Positions 36,546-45,437 of a DNA stretch of 64,000 nt are shown here, one piece after another. Both the position numbers and the translations under genes were made by a program. Within the stretch, counting starts at the first letter, position 1. The number at the start of each line of letters is the position of its first letter. The DNA is taken from positions 496,001-560,000 of the forward strand of contig JAFEDS010000005.1 in the NCBI GenBank assembly GCA_018241505.1. Direction: 5' to 3'. Origin of the DNA: Pseudomonadota bacterium. GTDB lineage: Bacteria; Pseudomonadota; Gammaproteobacteria; Steroidobacterales; Steroidobacteraceae. The notes below the pieces were generated by a model. That model worked only from the letters and a program-made list of their open reading frames with translations. It searched no databases and was not told where the DNA came from.

Positions 36546-37927
36546 TGCCGCCCCTCCGTGATAGTCCGGCCGATCTCGAAGTCGGATGGTGGCGGTGGAT
36601 GAGCGCGGTCAAACACCAACGCGCCATCGATATAGACGCCGTCGACGCGGCTGTAGACACTGAACGGATCGCCCGACCACAGAACGACGTCGGCGTTGGC
36701 TCCCGGGCTCAACTTGCCGATCCGGTCGTCGAGGCCGAGCGCCTTGGCGGGATTGGAAGTAATCCAGCGGATGACGTGCTCAGGCGGCTCAGAGAGTCCG
36801 GAGCGCCGCCCGGCCGCCGCCGCTTTGGCGGCCTCGGTGTTCAGGTGTTCGCTGAGCATCGGGATGTCGCTATGCATCATTGCGCACCCCCCGGCCGCAT
36901 CCACGAAAGCAACATTCTCGCGGATCGCGTCCTCCGCCTCTGGCTTGAATCCCCACCAGTCAGGCCAGCCGGCAACGCAGATGCCGGCGCGGACGAGTAA
37001 CGGCGCAATCTTGTAGGCCTCGGACGCGTGATGGAAGGCGGCGATGCGGAAACCAAACTCGCGCGACAAGTCGATGATGCGTGCCATATCGTCGGAGCGA
37101 TAACAGTGCACATGCACGGCGATCTTTCCGTCGAGAACCGCGGCAAGGGTATTCTTCTCGAAATCTCTGTGTGGCGGAGGGCTGCGGCGATATTCCTGTA
37201 TCCCCGTGAGCTTCTCGCGCAATTCAGCCATCAATCCCTGCCGGCTGTTGAATCCGCCGTGCCCCTCCTCTTCCTTCGGATTATCGCCGCACGCCATCTT
37301 CAGACCCTGCGGAGCATCCGGGAATTTCATTGCCGCCACGGTCGGTGCGGCGATGGGCTTGACGACCACCGATCGGCCGCCCAAGAGCACGCCCGAGCCG
37401 GGCAAGATTTGCATTGTAGTGACGCCGGCAGCGAGCGCGCGCGCGAAGCCTGGATCGGCGGAGCGGACTCCGTGTTCAATCCACGTGGCCGATGCATCCG
37501 GCTTGTGCATCTCAGTGACGTCGCCCACCGTTGCGCTGAGCGAGGTCTGGGGAAGCGTGTACGTACCGATATGTGTGTGGACGTCGATCAGTCCTGGCGT
37601 GATCCAACGCCCGCGTGCGTCAACAATCACCGCGCCGGCAGGCCGCTCAACGCTTGTGCCGATAGCCGCGACCTTGCCATCCCGAAGCACAATCTCGCCG
37701 CTATCAATGCGCCCACCGATCCCGTCGAGGATCGTTGCGCCGACCAGCACGACCGGGCCGCTCTTCCTTGGCACGTACGTGCTCGGGTACGGATCGGCCA
37801 CGGCATCGTCGCGCTCGGCGGCCGGCCCTTTTGGACCCGCTCCCAAGCAGACTCCCGCGGTGACGAATAGAAGTGACGCGAGTGCGCAACTACCCACGCG
37901 GCAGCGCCCTCGGCTCGTTTTCGGCAT
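36542..37927 (-). CDS. Secreted metal-dependent amidohydrolase
   Basis: From ATG 37927, preceded by a strong GGAGGG, the product is 461 aa with a signal peptide (LASLLFVTAGVCLGAG). Metal ligands are visible: H-x-H in GLIDVHTHIG, His in IAVHVHCYRSDD, His in AAFHHASEAYK and the Asp of MMHSDIPML. The C-terminus has the usual GKLSPGANADVVLWSGDPF. The family hydrolyses amide bonds, including dipeptides and imidazolone-type rings; the substrate here is unknown. An open frame runs upstream to 38107, but those residues lack a signal. It is the first gene of the operon reading to 32018. Confidence 0.9.
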   Translation of the reverse strand: MPKTSRGRCRVGSCALASLLFVTAGVCLGAGPKGPAAERDDAVADPYPSTYVPRKSGPVVLVGATILDGIGGRIDSGEIVLRDGKVAAIGTSVERPAGAVIVDARGRWITPGLIDVHTHIGTYTLPQTSLSATVGDVTEMHKPDASATWIEHGVRSADPGFARALAAGVTTMQILPGSGVLLGGRSVVVKPIAAPTVAAMKFPDAPQGLKMACGDNPKEEEGHGGFNSRQGLMAELREKLTGIQEYRRSPPPHRDFEKNTLAAVLDGKIAVHVHCYRSDDMARIIDLSREFGFRIAAFHHASEAYKIAPLLVRAGICVAGWPDWWGFKPEAEDAIRENVAFVDAAGGCAMMHSDIPMLSEHLNTEAAKAAAAGRRSGLSEPPEHVIRWITSNPAKALGLDDRIGKLSPGANADVVLWSGDPFSVYSRVDGVYIDGALVFDRAHPPPPSDFEIGRTITEGRQ

Positions 37928-38131
37928 AAACAGTCCCTCCCTGGACTGGAATGTAGCCGCCTTGGCCGATAGCGCGCGAGACCTGGGGCCGTTTATTGTC
38001 GTAAACGGGTCACGGCATCCAGAATGCTTTCCCCGAACACTTCGCCATTGTGTTCCAGCGGCGAAACTGATCTGATCGCGCCGCCGGGGAAGTTGCTTCG
38101 GCATCACTAGCGTCTACACGCGGATAGATGC

Positions 38132-38698
38132 ATGAGCGCGCAAGTCCCTGCAATCCAGTATCGAGCGGTCACCCGCAGCAACTTGACTGACCTCGCGAGG
38201 TTCTCGGCGTGTCACGGAAAGTTTGCGTACTGCTCCTGCATGCGCTGGCGGATGCGTAGCAGCGAGTTTCAGAAATCAACCAAAGTGATGCGCGCAAGCA
38301 AGCTCGCGCAAATGGTCAGGGAAGGCCAGCCGGTCGGCGTTCTGGCCTACGCTGGGAATGAACCGATCGGGTGGTGTTCCATTGCGCACCGAGGCAGTTA
38401 CGAGGCTCTCGAGCGCTACAAGGCGCTACCCCGGATCGATACAGCCGAAGTGTGGTCAGTCGTCTGCTTCTTTGTTGATCGGCGCTTCAGACACAGGCAC
38501 ATCACGCTGGGTCTGCTCGAGGCGGGACTCGATTACGTCCGCTCCCAGGCTGGGAAAATTGTCGAAGGCTATCCGGTTGAGCCCGGAGCGGGTCTTTACA
38601 CCTACATGGGATCACCGGCGACCTTTCAGAAGGCGGGATTTCGGGACGTCACTCCTGGCGGGCAAAAAAGACAGGTCGTCAGGTATCATTTCGATTGA
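38132..38698 (+). CDS. GNAT family N-acetyltransferase
   Basis: The 188-aa protein has an N-terminal segment with paired Cys (FAYCSCMRWRM), then the GNAT core: PVGVLAYAGNEPIGWCSIAHR, AEVWSVVCFFVDRRFRHRHI (acetyl-CoA binding strand and loop) and YMGSPATFQKAGF. It transfers an acetyl group from acetyl-CoA to an unknown amine. It diverges from the amidohydrolase operon, and its last 13 bp overlap the 3' end of methyltransferase copy 2, whose duplication apparently ended right at this gene. Confidence 0.82.
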   Translation: MSAQVPAIQYRAVTRSNLTDLARFSACHGKFAYCSCMRWRMRSSEFQKSTKVMRASKLAQMVREGQPVGVLAYAGNEPIGWCSIAHRGSYEALERYKALPRIDTAEVWSVVCFFVDRRFRHRHITLGLLEAGLDYVRSQAGKIVEGYPVEPGAGLYTYMGSPATFQKAGFRDVTPGGQKRQVVRYHFD

Positions 38699-39543
38699 CG
38701 AGTTGATTGTGCACCGATCTTCCAGCAGGCGGCGTTGAAGCGGACTTCGTCCCGATGCACGTATGGATCAAATGCGGCTCGCACCGTTTCGATGATCCGG
38801 GCGCGAGTGGGTTCGTCCGCCTCGTGCAGGACGCGGCCGAGCGGACCGAGTTGCGTGAAGTAGCGCACCAGCTCCTTTTCAGGAAAAGCGCAGGGAACAT
38901 CGACCGGCTGGATAGCGATGTCGGCCCAGCCACCCTTCTCCAGAATGCGCGCCACCCGTTCACTGTCACAGAACGCGAATTGACCCGGCGCGTCCGGCTC
39001 GCGAGCCGGAATAGTTGGCAATAGCGGCGCCGCGGCGCGCTCGGCTGTTGTCATGAAAGGATTCTCCGCAGGACTACGCCACGCGAACAAACACATCTCG
39101 GCATCGGTCGTTGCGGCGCGGCGCAGGTTCGCAAACGCGCTGACGGCATTCTCGAAGAACATGACACCGAAGCGCGAAATGATCATGTCGAAGCTCGCAG
39201 GCTCGAACGGGCGAGTTTGCGCGTCAGCGCAGATAAAGGTCGCCGTCGAGCCATCGTGTGCGGCGCGGGCCCGGGCAACGCCAATCATCGGCTCGGAAAT
39301 GTCTATGCCAACAACTTCACCGTTCGCTCCAAGCCTACGCGCAACAGCACGCGTGGTGGCGCCTGTACCGCAGCCGACGTCGAGCACCCGATGCGCGGAT
39401 CGTGTAGCAACCGCCTGCGCGAGCAGGTCCTCGATCGGCGCGAGAACCGCATCGAGCAGCGGCTGCACCTCGATCCAGGCACGACCCGCGCTGCCATTCC
39501 ATAGGGTTGCTTGCTCATCATTCACCGAACTGGGGGCCTTCAT
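38686..39543 (-). CDS. Class I SAM-dependent methyltransferase, copy 2
   Basis: The 285-aa product repeats copy 1 (16031-16894) with 14 substitutions across 278 shared residues and a different tail (QSTRQSK). The SAM motifs VLDVGCGTGATTRAVA, EVVGIDISEPM and FICADAQTRPF are intact, so it should be active. ATG at 39543 with GGAG six bases upstream matches the copy 1 start. The homology spans about 38709-39613 and stops inside the regulatory region: the MerR gene present beside copy 1 is missing and one operator arm is damaged. It may be constitutive, silent or controlled in trans by the copy 1 MerR protein. Confidence 0.88.
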   Translation of the reverse strand: MKAPSSVNDEQATLWNGSAGRAWIEVQPLLDAVLAPIEDLLAQAVATRSAHRVLDVGCGTGATTRAVARRLGANGEVVGIDISEPMIGVARARAAHDGSTATFICADAQTRPFEPASFDMIISRFGVMFFENAVSAFANLRRAATTDAEMCLFAWRSPAENPFMTTAERAAAPLLPTIPAREPDAPGQFAFCDSERVARILEKGGWADIAIQPVDVPCAFPEKELVRYFTQLGPLGRVLHEADEPTRARIIETVRAAFDPYVHRDEVRFNAACWKIGAQSTRQSK

Positions 39544-39591
39544 ACGGATCTCCATCGACTGGCTTCAGGGTACGTAGCCGGCAATGTGGCA

Positions 39592-39612
39592 TCTCGAGTA
39601 AGCTTGAGGTCC
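39592..39612. promoter_or_regulatory. Degenerate copy of the MerR-type operator
   Basis: CATCTCGAGTAAGCTTGAGGT matches the operator at 16943-16962, but the left arm has changed (ATCTCGAG instead of ACCTCAAG), so the inverted repeat is no longer perfect. Upstream of it the -35 TTGACC has become CGGACC. Weaker binding and a weaker promoter are expected. Confidence 0.55.
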
Positions 39613-39751
39613 GTTCCCATGGTGGACACGCGCATTCCAACGTCGGCATGGATACCGTCGCCAAGCTCGCGATCAGTAGTTGAATTCCTGCGCCGACTCG
39701 CCCGACAATAGCGCCGGCTCGAGCCTCTCGAGTCTCAAAGGTACCAACAAC

Positions 39752-42700
39752 ATGTCCAAGTTCCTTTTGACAGTGGGGCTCGGTGTACTGGCATTGGTTA
39801 CACAGACGTCGTTTGCCCAGAGCGAGCGGCTGCTGCTGCGATATCCGACCATCAGCCGGACACAGATTGCCTTCAATTACGGCGGAGACCTGTGGATCGT
39901 CGGCCGGGAGGGTGGCGACGCACGGCGTCTGACCTCCGGCGCGGGCGTAGAAACGTTCCCACATTTCTCCCCGGATGGCACGCTGGTCGCCTTTACAGGC
40001 GAGTATGAAGGAAACCAGGACATCTACGTGATCCCAGCAGCCGGCGGCGTGCCCCGGCGCTTGACCTATCATCCGGGCGCCGAGCGAGCACTCGGATGGA
40101 CGCCCGACGGAAAGCAAATAGTGTTCGCCTCGGATGGCAGTAGCTTTCGCCACCATGAGGAACAGCTCTACACCATCGCTGTTGAGGGTGGGCTACCCAC
40201 CGAGCTGCCCCTGCCTATCGGCGATCAGGCCGCGTTCGCCCCGGACGGCAAGCATGTTGCCTATGTTCCCCATCCGCAATGGCAAGCGGCCTGGAAACGG
40301 TATCACGGTGGCCAGACCTGGCCCATCTGGATCGCGGACCTGAAGGACTCGAGCGTCAGCAAGCTGCCGCGCGAGAACAGCAACGACTACAACCCCATGT
40401 GGGTGGGCGATCAGATCTACTTTCTCTCGGATCGCGCCGGCCCCGTGAGTCTCTTCGTTTACGACGCCCAGAAACAACAGGTGAGCGAGGCACTGCACAG
40501 CGACGGCTTTGACTTCAAAACCGCGTCAGCCAGCGCGGATGCCATCGTGATCGAGCAATTCGGTGCCATTCGTCTCTATGACCTGCATACGCACCAGGCG
40601 AGCACGGTGAACATCCGCGTGTCCGCCGATCTTCCGACCGTGCGGCCGCATTTTGTGAAGGTGGAGCCGAAGCACGTGGTGAATTTCAATATCTCACCGA
40701 GCGGCGCGCGCGCCGTAATGGAGGTTCGCGGTGAGATTTTCACAATACCCACCGACAAGGGAGACATCCGCAACCTCACACGGACCCCGGGAACCGCCGA
40801 TCGTAACCCGGCCTGGTCGCCGGACGGCAAGTCAATTGCCTACTTCTCCGATGCTTCGGGAGAGTACGAGCTCTATGTCCGCGATCAGAGTGGACAGGGG
40901 CAGGCGCGTCGCATCGACCTCGGTGATCCGGCGTTCTACTACGACCCACTCTGGTCGCCTGACAGCCGCAAAATCCTTTACACGGATCAGCATCTCAACC
41001 TCGGGTTTGTTGATCTCGACACCCGAGCCCGTAAGCACATCGATCAGGATTACTACACCGGATTCCAGACGGCACCGTTTGGGACGACCTGGTCACCAGA
41101 TAGCCAATGGGTGGCATACACACGCCAGCTCATCAGCGGCCAGCATGCGGTATTTCTATATTCCCTCGCACAGGGTAAGTCCTTCCAGGTCACGGATGGA
41201 ATGAGCGATGCGCTATTCCCGGCGTTCGACGCGAATGGCAAATACCTGTATTTCACGGCCTCCACCGACATCGCGCTGACGGCCTCGGGGCTCGACATGT
41301 CGAGCGACGCGCATCCCACCTCGCGGAGTGTGTATCTCGCGGTGCTGAACAAGGATGACCCATCGCCTGTCGCTCCGGAGAGCGACGAAGAGAAGGCGGC
41401 CGCGCAAAAGGACAAAGACGCCAACAAAGCATCGCCACAGCATGGCGAGGACGAGAAAAATCGAGCCAAGGCCGCTGGAACGGGCGCCGGCGCCAAACCA
41501 ACACCCGTCAAGATCGATCTCGATGGCATCGGTCAGCGCATTGTTGCCCTGCCGATTCCGATGAAGAACTATACCGCCTTGCGTACCGGAAAAACGGGCG
41601 TGCTGTTTCTCGCCGAAGGCCCCCCGGTCATCACGGGCAACGATGGCCGGAGCCTGCCGCAGGTGCTGCAGAAGTTTGACCTGGGCAAGCGCAAGCTCGA
41701 CAAGTTCGTTGACGAGATCAACGACTATCGGGTGGCCTACAACGGCGAGAAGCTGTTGTATCGCCACGGCGACCAATGGCAGATGATCTCAACGGAGGAG
41801 CCGCCGAATCCGGCAGCGCCGCCCCGGCCGGGCATCGGCCCCTTGAAGCTCGATGGCTGGGAGGTGTACGTCGATCCGCGTGCCGCCTGGCAACAGATCT
41901 ACGACGAAACCTGGCGCATTGAGCGTGATTTCTTTTATGACCCCCACTATCACGGCCTCGACCTCGCCAAGGCCAAGCGCAAATACGCCCCCTTTCTCGC
42001 AGGCGTCGCCTCGCGCGATGAGCTGACATATCTGTTCAACGAGGCGCTCGGTGAGCTGTCCGTCGGACACCTGTTCGTGGGTGGCGGAGAAACGCCGCAG
42101 ATTCACGAGGTGAAAGGAGGTCTGCTCGGCGCTGACTACCGTTTGGACAGCGGCCGCTACCGCATTGCGCGGATCTTCAACGGTGAGAACTGGAATCCAG
42201 GCTTGCAGGCGCCCCTGACGCAACCCGGCGTCAACGTTGCGGCCGGCGACTATCTCCTCGCCGTCAATGGCCGCGAGTTGCACTCCACCGACAATGTCTA
42301 CAGCTTCTTCGAAGCCACCGCGGGCAAGCAGGTGGTCATCAAAGTAGGCCCGCACGCAGACGGTCAGGGTGCGCGTGAGGTGACTGTTGTTCCGGTGGAG
42401 AGCGAGGAAGGACTTCGGCACCTGGCGTGGATCGAAGACAACCGCCGCAAAGTGGATCAGGCGAGCGGCGGCCGGGTCGCCTACGTCTACGTACCCAACA
42501 CCGCGGGAGCCGGATTCACCAGCTTCAACCGTTACTTTTTTTCGCAGGTGGGCAAGGAAGGCGTCATTATTGATGAACGTTTCAATGAAGGCGGACAATT
42601 GGCCGACTACATCGTGGACTATCTGCGCCGGCCGATCATGAGCAAAGTCGCAACGCGCGACGGGCATGACTGGACCAGCCCCTCGCAAGGTATCTACGGA

Positions 42701-43096
42701 CCGAAGGTGATGCTCATCAACGAAATGTCAGGATCCGGCGGTGACGCGCTCCCCTGGTATTTCCGCAAGGCGCAGATCGGTCCGCTCATCGGCAAGCGCA
42801 CCTGGGGAGGATTGGTCGGCATCTGGGGCTACCCGGAGCTCATCGATGGCGGCGGCGTCACCGCGCCCCGTGCCGCGCTCTACGGGCTGAAAGGTGACTG
42901 GGAAGTGGAGAACCACGGTATTCCACCGGACTACGAGGTAGAGCTCGATCCCGCCGCCGCCGTACGCGGCCACGACTCGCAGCTCGACAAAGCTATCGAA
43001 GTCGTCATGCAACAGCTCGAGGAGCATCCGGTGCCCCAATACCAACGGCCGGCTTACCCCAACTACCACGAGCACGACGACCTGGGCTCACACTGA
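39752..43096 (+). CDS. Tricorn-like secreted protease (S41 family)
   Basis: From ATG 39752 the product is 1114 aa with a signal peptide ending TSFAQ. Order of domains: two beta-propellers (DLWIVGREGGDARRL, FSPDGTLVAFTG, PAWSPDGKSIAYFS), a charged linker (about 560-600, rich in Glu/Lys/Ala), a PDZ domain (GDYLLAVNGRELHS) and the C-terminal S41 core. Catalytic Ser lies in INEMSGSGGDALPWYF, and GKRTWGGLVGIWG is typical of tricorn. Tricorn chops peptides of 6-12 residues; bacterial versions with signal peptides act in the periplasm. It fits the many peptide-handling genes here. An upstream ATG (39680) would add 24 residues before the signal. Confidence 0.93.
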   Translation: MSKFLLTVGLGVLALVTQTSFAQSERLLLRYPTISRTQIAFNYGGDLWIVGREGGDARRLTSGAGVETFPHFSPDGTLVAFTGEYEGNQDIYVIPAAGGVPRRLTYHPGAERALGWTPDGKQIVFASDGSSFRHHEEQLYTIAVEGGLPTELPLPIGDQAAFAPDGKHVAYVPHPQWQAAWKRYHGGQTWPIWIADLKDSSVSKLPRENSNDYNPMWVGDQIYFLSDRAGPVSLFVYDAQKQQVSEALHSDGFDFKTASASADAIVIEQFGAIRLYDLHTHQASTVNIRVSADLPTVRPHFVKVEPKHVVNFNISPSGARAVMEVRGEIFTIPTDKGDIRNLTRTPGTADRNPAWSPDGKSIAYFSDASGEYELYVRDQSGQGQARRIDLGDPAFYYDPLWSPDSRKILYTDQHLNLGFVDLDTRARKHIDQDYYTGFQTAPFGTTWSPDSQWVAYTRQLISGQHAVFLYSLAQGKSFQVTDGMSDALFPAFDANGKYLYFTASTDIALTASGLDMSSDAHPTSRSVYLAVLNKDDPSPVAPESDEEKAAAQKDKDANKASPQHGEDEKNRAKAAGTGAGAKPTPVKIDLDGIGQRIVALPIPMKNYTALRTGKTGVLFLAEGPPVITGNDGRSLPQVLQKFDLGKRKLDKFVDEINDYRVAYNGEKLLYRHGDQWQMISTEEPPNPAAPPRPGIGPLKLDGWEVYVDPRAAWQQIYDETWRIERDFFYDPHYHGLDLAKAKRKYAPFLAGVASRDELTYLFNEALGELSVGHLFVGGGETPQIHEVKGGLLGADYRLDSGRYRIARIFNGENWNPGLQAPLTQPGVNVAAGDYLLAVNGRELHSTDNVYSFFEATAGKQVVIKVGPHADGQGAREVTVVPVESEEGLRHLAWIEDNRRKVDQASGGRVAYVYVPNTAGAGFTSFNRYFFSQVGKEGVIIDERFNEGGQLADYIVDYLRRPIMSKVATRDGHDWTSPSQGIYGPKVMLINEMSGSGGDALPWYFRKAQIGPLIGKRTWGGLVGIWGYPELIDGGGVTAPRAALYGLKGDWEVENHGIPPDYEVELDPAAAVRGHDSQLDKAIEVVMQQLEEHPVPQYQRPAYPNYHEHDDLGSH

Positions 43097-43210
43097 GGGA
43101 TGCATCGTTTGCCCAAGTCACTCCAGTCAATCCATTGGGAGACTTCCAGGAATAGATTGAGTCGTTGAGCAGTCTGGCTTCGGACACGTTCCGAGCAACA
43201 GTGCCATCGA

Positions 43211-43903
43211 ATGAAACTCATCTCACCCGCGGCGGCCGTCGTTTGGGCGGCCGCCGCGGGATGTTGCACTTTCCAAGCGCCCACCGCAGCAACGCTACCG
43301 GTGACGGCTGTCGCAGAGGCACCTGCGCCAAGTCCGAGCGATGTCATCCAACAGGCAGCACAAGGTGCGTTGCATGAACTAGCCGCCAAACGGGACACCT
43401 ATCGCAAGAACCCCTCTGATATACGTTCCCTGGTGGACAAGTATCTGCTCCCGCACTTTGACACGGAGTACGCGGCTCGTCTGGTTCTGGGCCAGAATTG
43501 GAGGACAGCGACTGCCGAGCAACGCAGGCGATTCATAGAGGCCTTCTATCGCTCCCTGCTCACTCACTACAGTGGCGCTTTGATCGATCTCACGCCCGAT
43601 CAACTGCGGATATTCCCGACCCCGGTCGAACCGAGTGCCAGTCAGGCAACCGTACGCACGGAAGTGAGGCACGGTAATGCGGATCGCATCGCCGTGAATT
43701 ATTCAATGCACAAGACCTTGGGCAGTTGGAAAGTGTACGACGTGAGCGTCGATGGCATCAGCTACGTCAAAAGCTATCGCGAGGACTTTGCGGAGCAGAT
43801 TCAACAGCAAGGTCTCGAGTCTGTGATTGTGCGGCTCGAGAAGGGCGTGGGCAGCCCCGGGAACAGTCAGCCTCTTCCCTTACCGAGCGGCGGCCCGTTG
43901 TAG
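43211..43903 (+). CDS. MlaC/Ttg2D-like phospholipid-binding protein
   Basis: The 230-aa exported protein has a hydrophobic signal ending AAAAGCC, which could be a lipobox. The MlaC-type domain follows: YRKNPSDIRSLVDKYLLPHFDTEYAARLVLG, WRTATAEQRRRFIEAFYRSLLTHYSGAL, then KVYDVSVDGISYVKSYREDF. MlaC carries phospholipids between outer and inner membrane for the Mla ABC system. None of mlaABDEF is adjacent, so it is an isolated paralogue. The Gly/Pro-rich tail is variable. Confidence 0.88.
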   Translation: MKLISPAAAVVWAAAAGCCTFQAPTAATLPVTAVAEAPAPSPSDVIQQAAQGALHELAAKRDTYRKNPSDIRSLVDKYLLPHFDTEYAARLVLGQNWRTATAEQRRRFIEAFYRSLLTHYSGALIDLTPDQLRIFPTPVEPSASQATVRTEVRHGNADRIAVNYSMHKTLGSWKVYDVSVDGISYVKSYREDFAEQIQQQGLESVIVRLEKGVGSPGNSQPLPLPSGGPL

Positions 43904-44076
43904 CGGGCTCGGGGGCGGATCAGCGCGCCGCCCGTCGCCTGTTCCATCAGATGAGCGATCCAACCGACGGAGCGCGCAATCGCATAATGATTGTCCGGAA
44001 CCGTTCTCCTCAAACGTCTTGGGCTCGGTCACGCGAACAACTTGCGTGCAATTTCCGAGCCTCGAGGAGCTACTTC

Positions 44077-44868
44077 ATGTCTGAATTGGCAAACAAGGTT
44101 GCTGTCGTCTATGGCGCAGGCGGCGAAATTGGCGGCGCTGTGGCCCGCGCTTTCGCACGCGAAGGAGCCAGGGTTTTTCTGACCGGACGCCGATTGGCAC
44201 CCGTTGCGGCGGTTGCCCAGGAAATCGTGTCTTCTGGCGGCCTGGCTGAATCAGCGGTGGTGGATGCCCTGGACGAACAGGCCATTGACGAGCATCTACA
44301 GTCTGTAATGACCGCGGCAGGTCGTATCGATATTTCGTTCAATGCGATGGGCAGCTCCATCGCCGCGGATTTGGGGGGACCGCTGGTCGATATGGATGTC
44401 CAACAATTCTCCGCGCCGATCACGCGCTATACCACTTCATACTTCTTGACTGCGCGTTTAGCTGCCAGGCGCATGCTTCCGAACAAGTCCGGGGTGATCA
44501 TGACCGTCACGGCGCCTCCCGCAAGAATAGGCACGCCAAACGGAGGTTACGGCCCCTCACAGGCTGCCAAGGAGGCGCTCACACGCTACTTGTCCAAGGA
44601 ACTCGCGCCTCAGGGTATCCGCGTGATTGGTCTGCAGGCGCATGGCATGCCGGAAACGGAGACCATCCGGGAGATATTTGGCAGTAGGGCCAATGAAGCG
44701 GGAGTCACTTGGGCACAGTTCACAGGTTATCTTGCAAACACAAACCATCCAAAACGCTTCCTGACGCTCGCAGAAGTGGCCAACGCTGCCGCCTTTGTGG
44801 CTTCCGACAAGGCCAGCGGGATGATGGGCTCAACCGTCAATCTAACCCTGGGAGCCCTGGACGACTAG
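44077..44868 (+). CDS. Short-chain dehydrogenase/reductase-like protein with altered active site
   Basis: From ATG 44077 (GAGGAG about 8 bp upstream) the protein is 263 aa. The cofactor motif reads VVYGAGGEIGGAVARAFA and the adenine-binding Arg-Arg follows in LTGRRLAP. The catalytic Tyr158 is present, but the usual Y-x3-K is Y158-G-P-S-Q162, so the catalytic lysine is replaced; Lys at 165 is in the wrong register. The Ser region (IMTVTAPPARIG) is also atypical. It may have no or altered oxidoreductase activity. The longer open frame from 43726 overlaps the MlaC gene and is not preferred. Confidence 0.85.
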   Translation: MSELANKVAVVYGAGGEIGGAVARAFAREGARVFLTGRRLAPVAAVAQEIVSSGGLAESAVVDALDEQAIDEHLQSVMTAAGRIDISFNAMGSSIAADLGGPLVDMDVQQFSAPITRYTTSYFLTARLAARRMLPNKSGVIMTVTAPPARIGTPNGGYGPSQAAKEALTRYLSKELAPQGIRVIGLQAHGMPETETIREIFGSRANEAGVTWAQFTGYLANTNHPKRFLTLAEVANAAAFVASDKASGMMGSTVNLTLGALDD

Positions 44869-45437
44869 ATTGCGCAGCTTCCACGATTGTTGCCGCAGCA
44901 GTGGATTTAGCGAATTTAGAAAACTCGAGGTGTTGCCAGCGAGCACACGCTGCGCGAGGTCCAAGCGCGGGATGCCAAGAGCCGCTGGCCGATGCATTTT
45001 CAGCAAGCCGACGTGGAGCAGCTCCTCTTCGCGGAGCGCGCTTTCGAGGCCACGCGGGTCTCACGAGTTGACTCTTTCGCCCTTGGCGACAATGAGTCGA
45101 CGGCGCTTCTTTCTGTACGCTGTCTAATTTGACAACCCGCCCATCCCGCGCTCAGTATTTGTTAACTCAGACAACGTCGTGATGAATAACTTTTCGGCTG
45201 GCTGCCACTGTTTGGGAAGGGGTCGCAGCTTCCAGAAGGAATGAGTCGTGGCTAATCGAATTCAAGCATGCGCGACTTCAACAGGCGTGCTGTCTGACAC
45301 TCACGTTGTGCCGGCCTCCTCGGCGCTTTCGCCCCCAACCTCGAGGTGCTGCTGGGCAGTACGGCCCGGCCCCGGGAGAATCGTCTAGTCGGCACGCACA
45401 CTCGTCATCGGCTTCCGCGAATCTCAGGGAGATCTCA
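44869..45437. other. Gene-free region before the kelch-type gene
   Basis: No gene is supported in these 569 bases. An AT-richer patch at about 45125-45195 (TAATTTGACA, TTTGTTAACT, ATGAATAACT) is the likeliest promoter zone for the downstream gene. The 44880-45120 part could be old coding remnants, but no family is recognisable. Confidence 0.3.

Noticed and set aside
38709-39613. Methyltransferase duplication as an insertion sequence
   Set aside because: The repeated segment has no transposase and no terminal inverted repeats; it is better explained as a segmental duplication.
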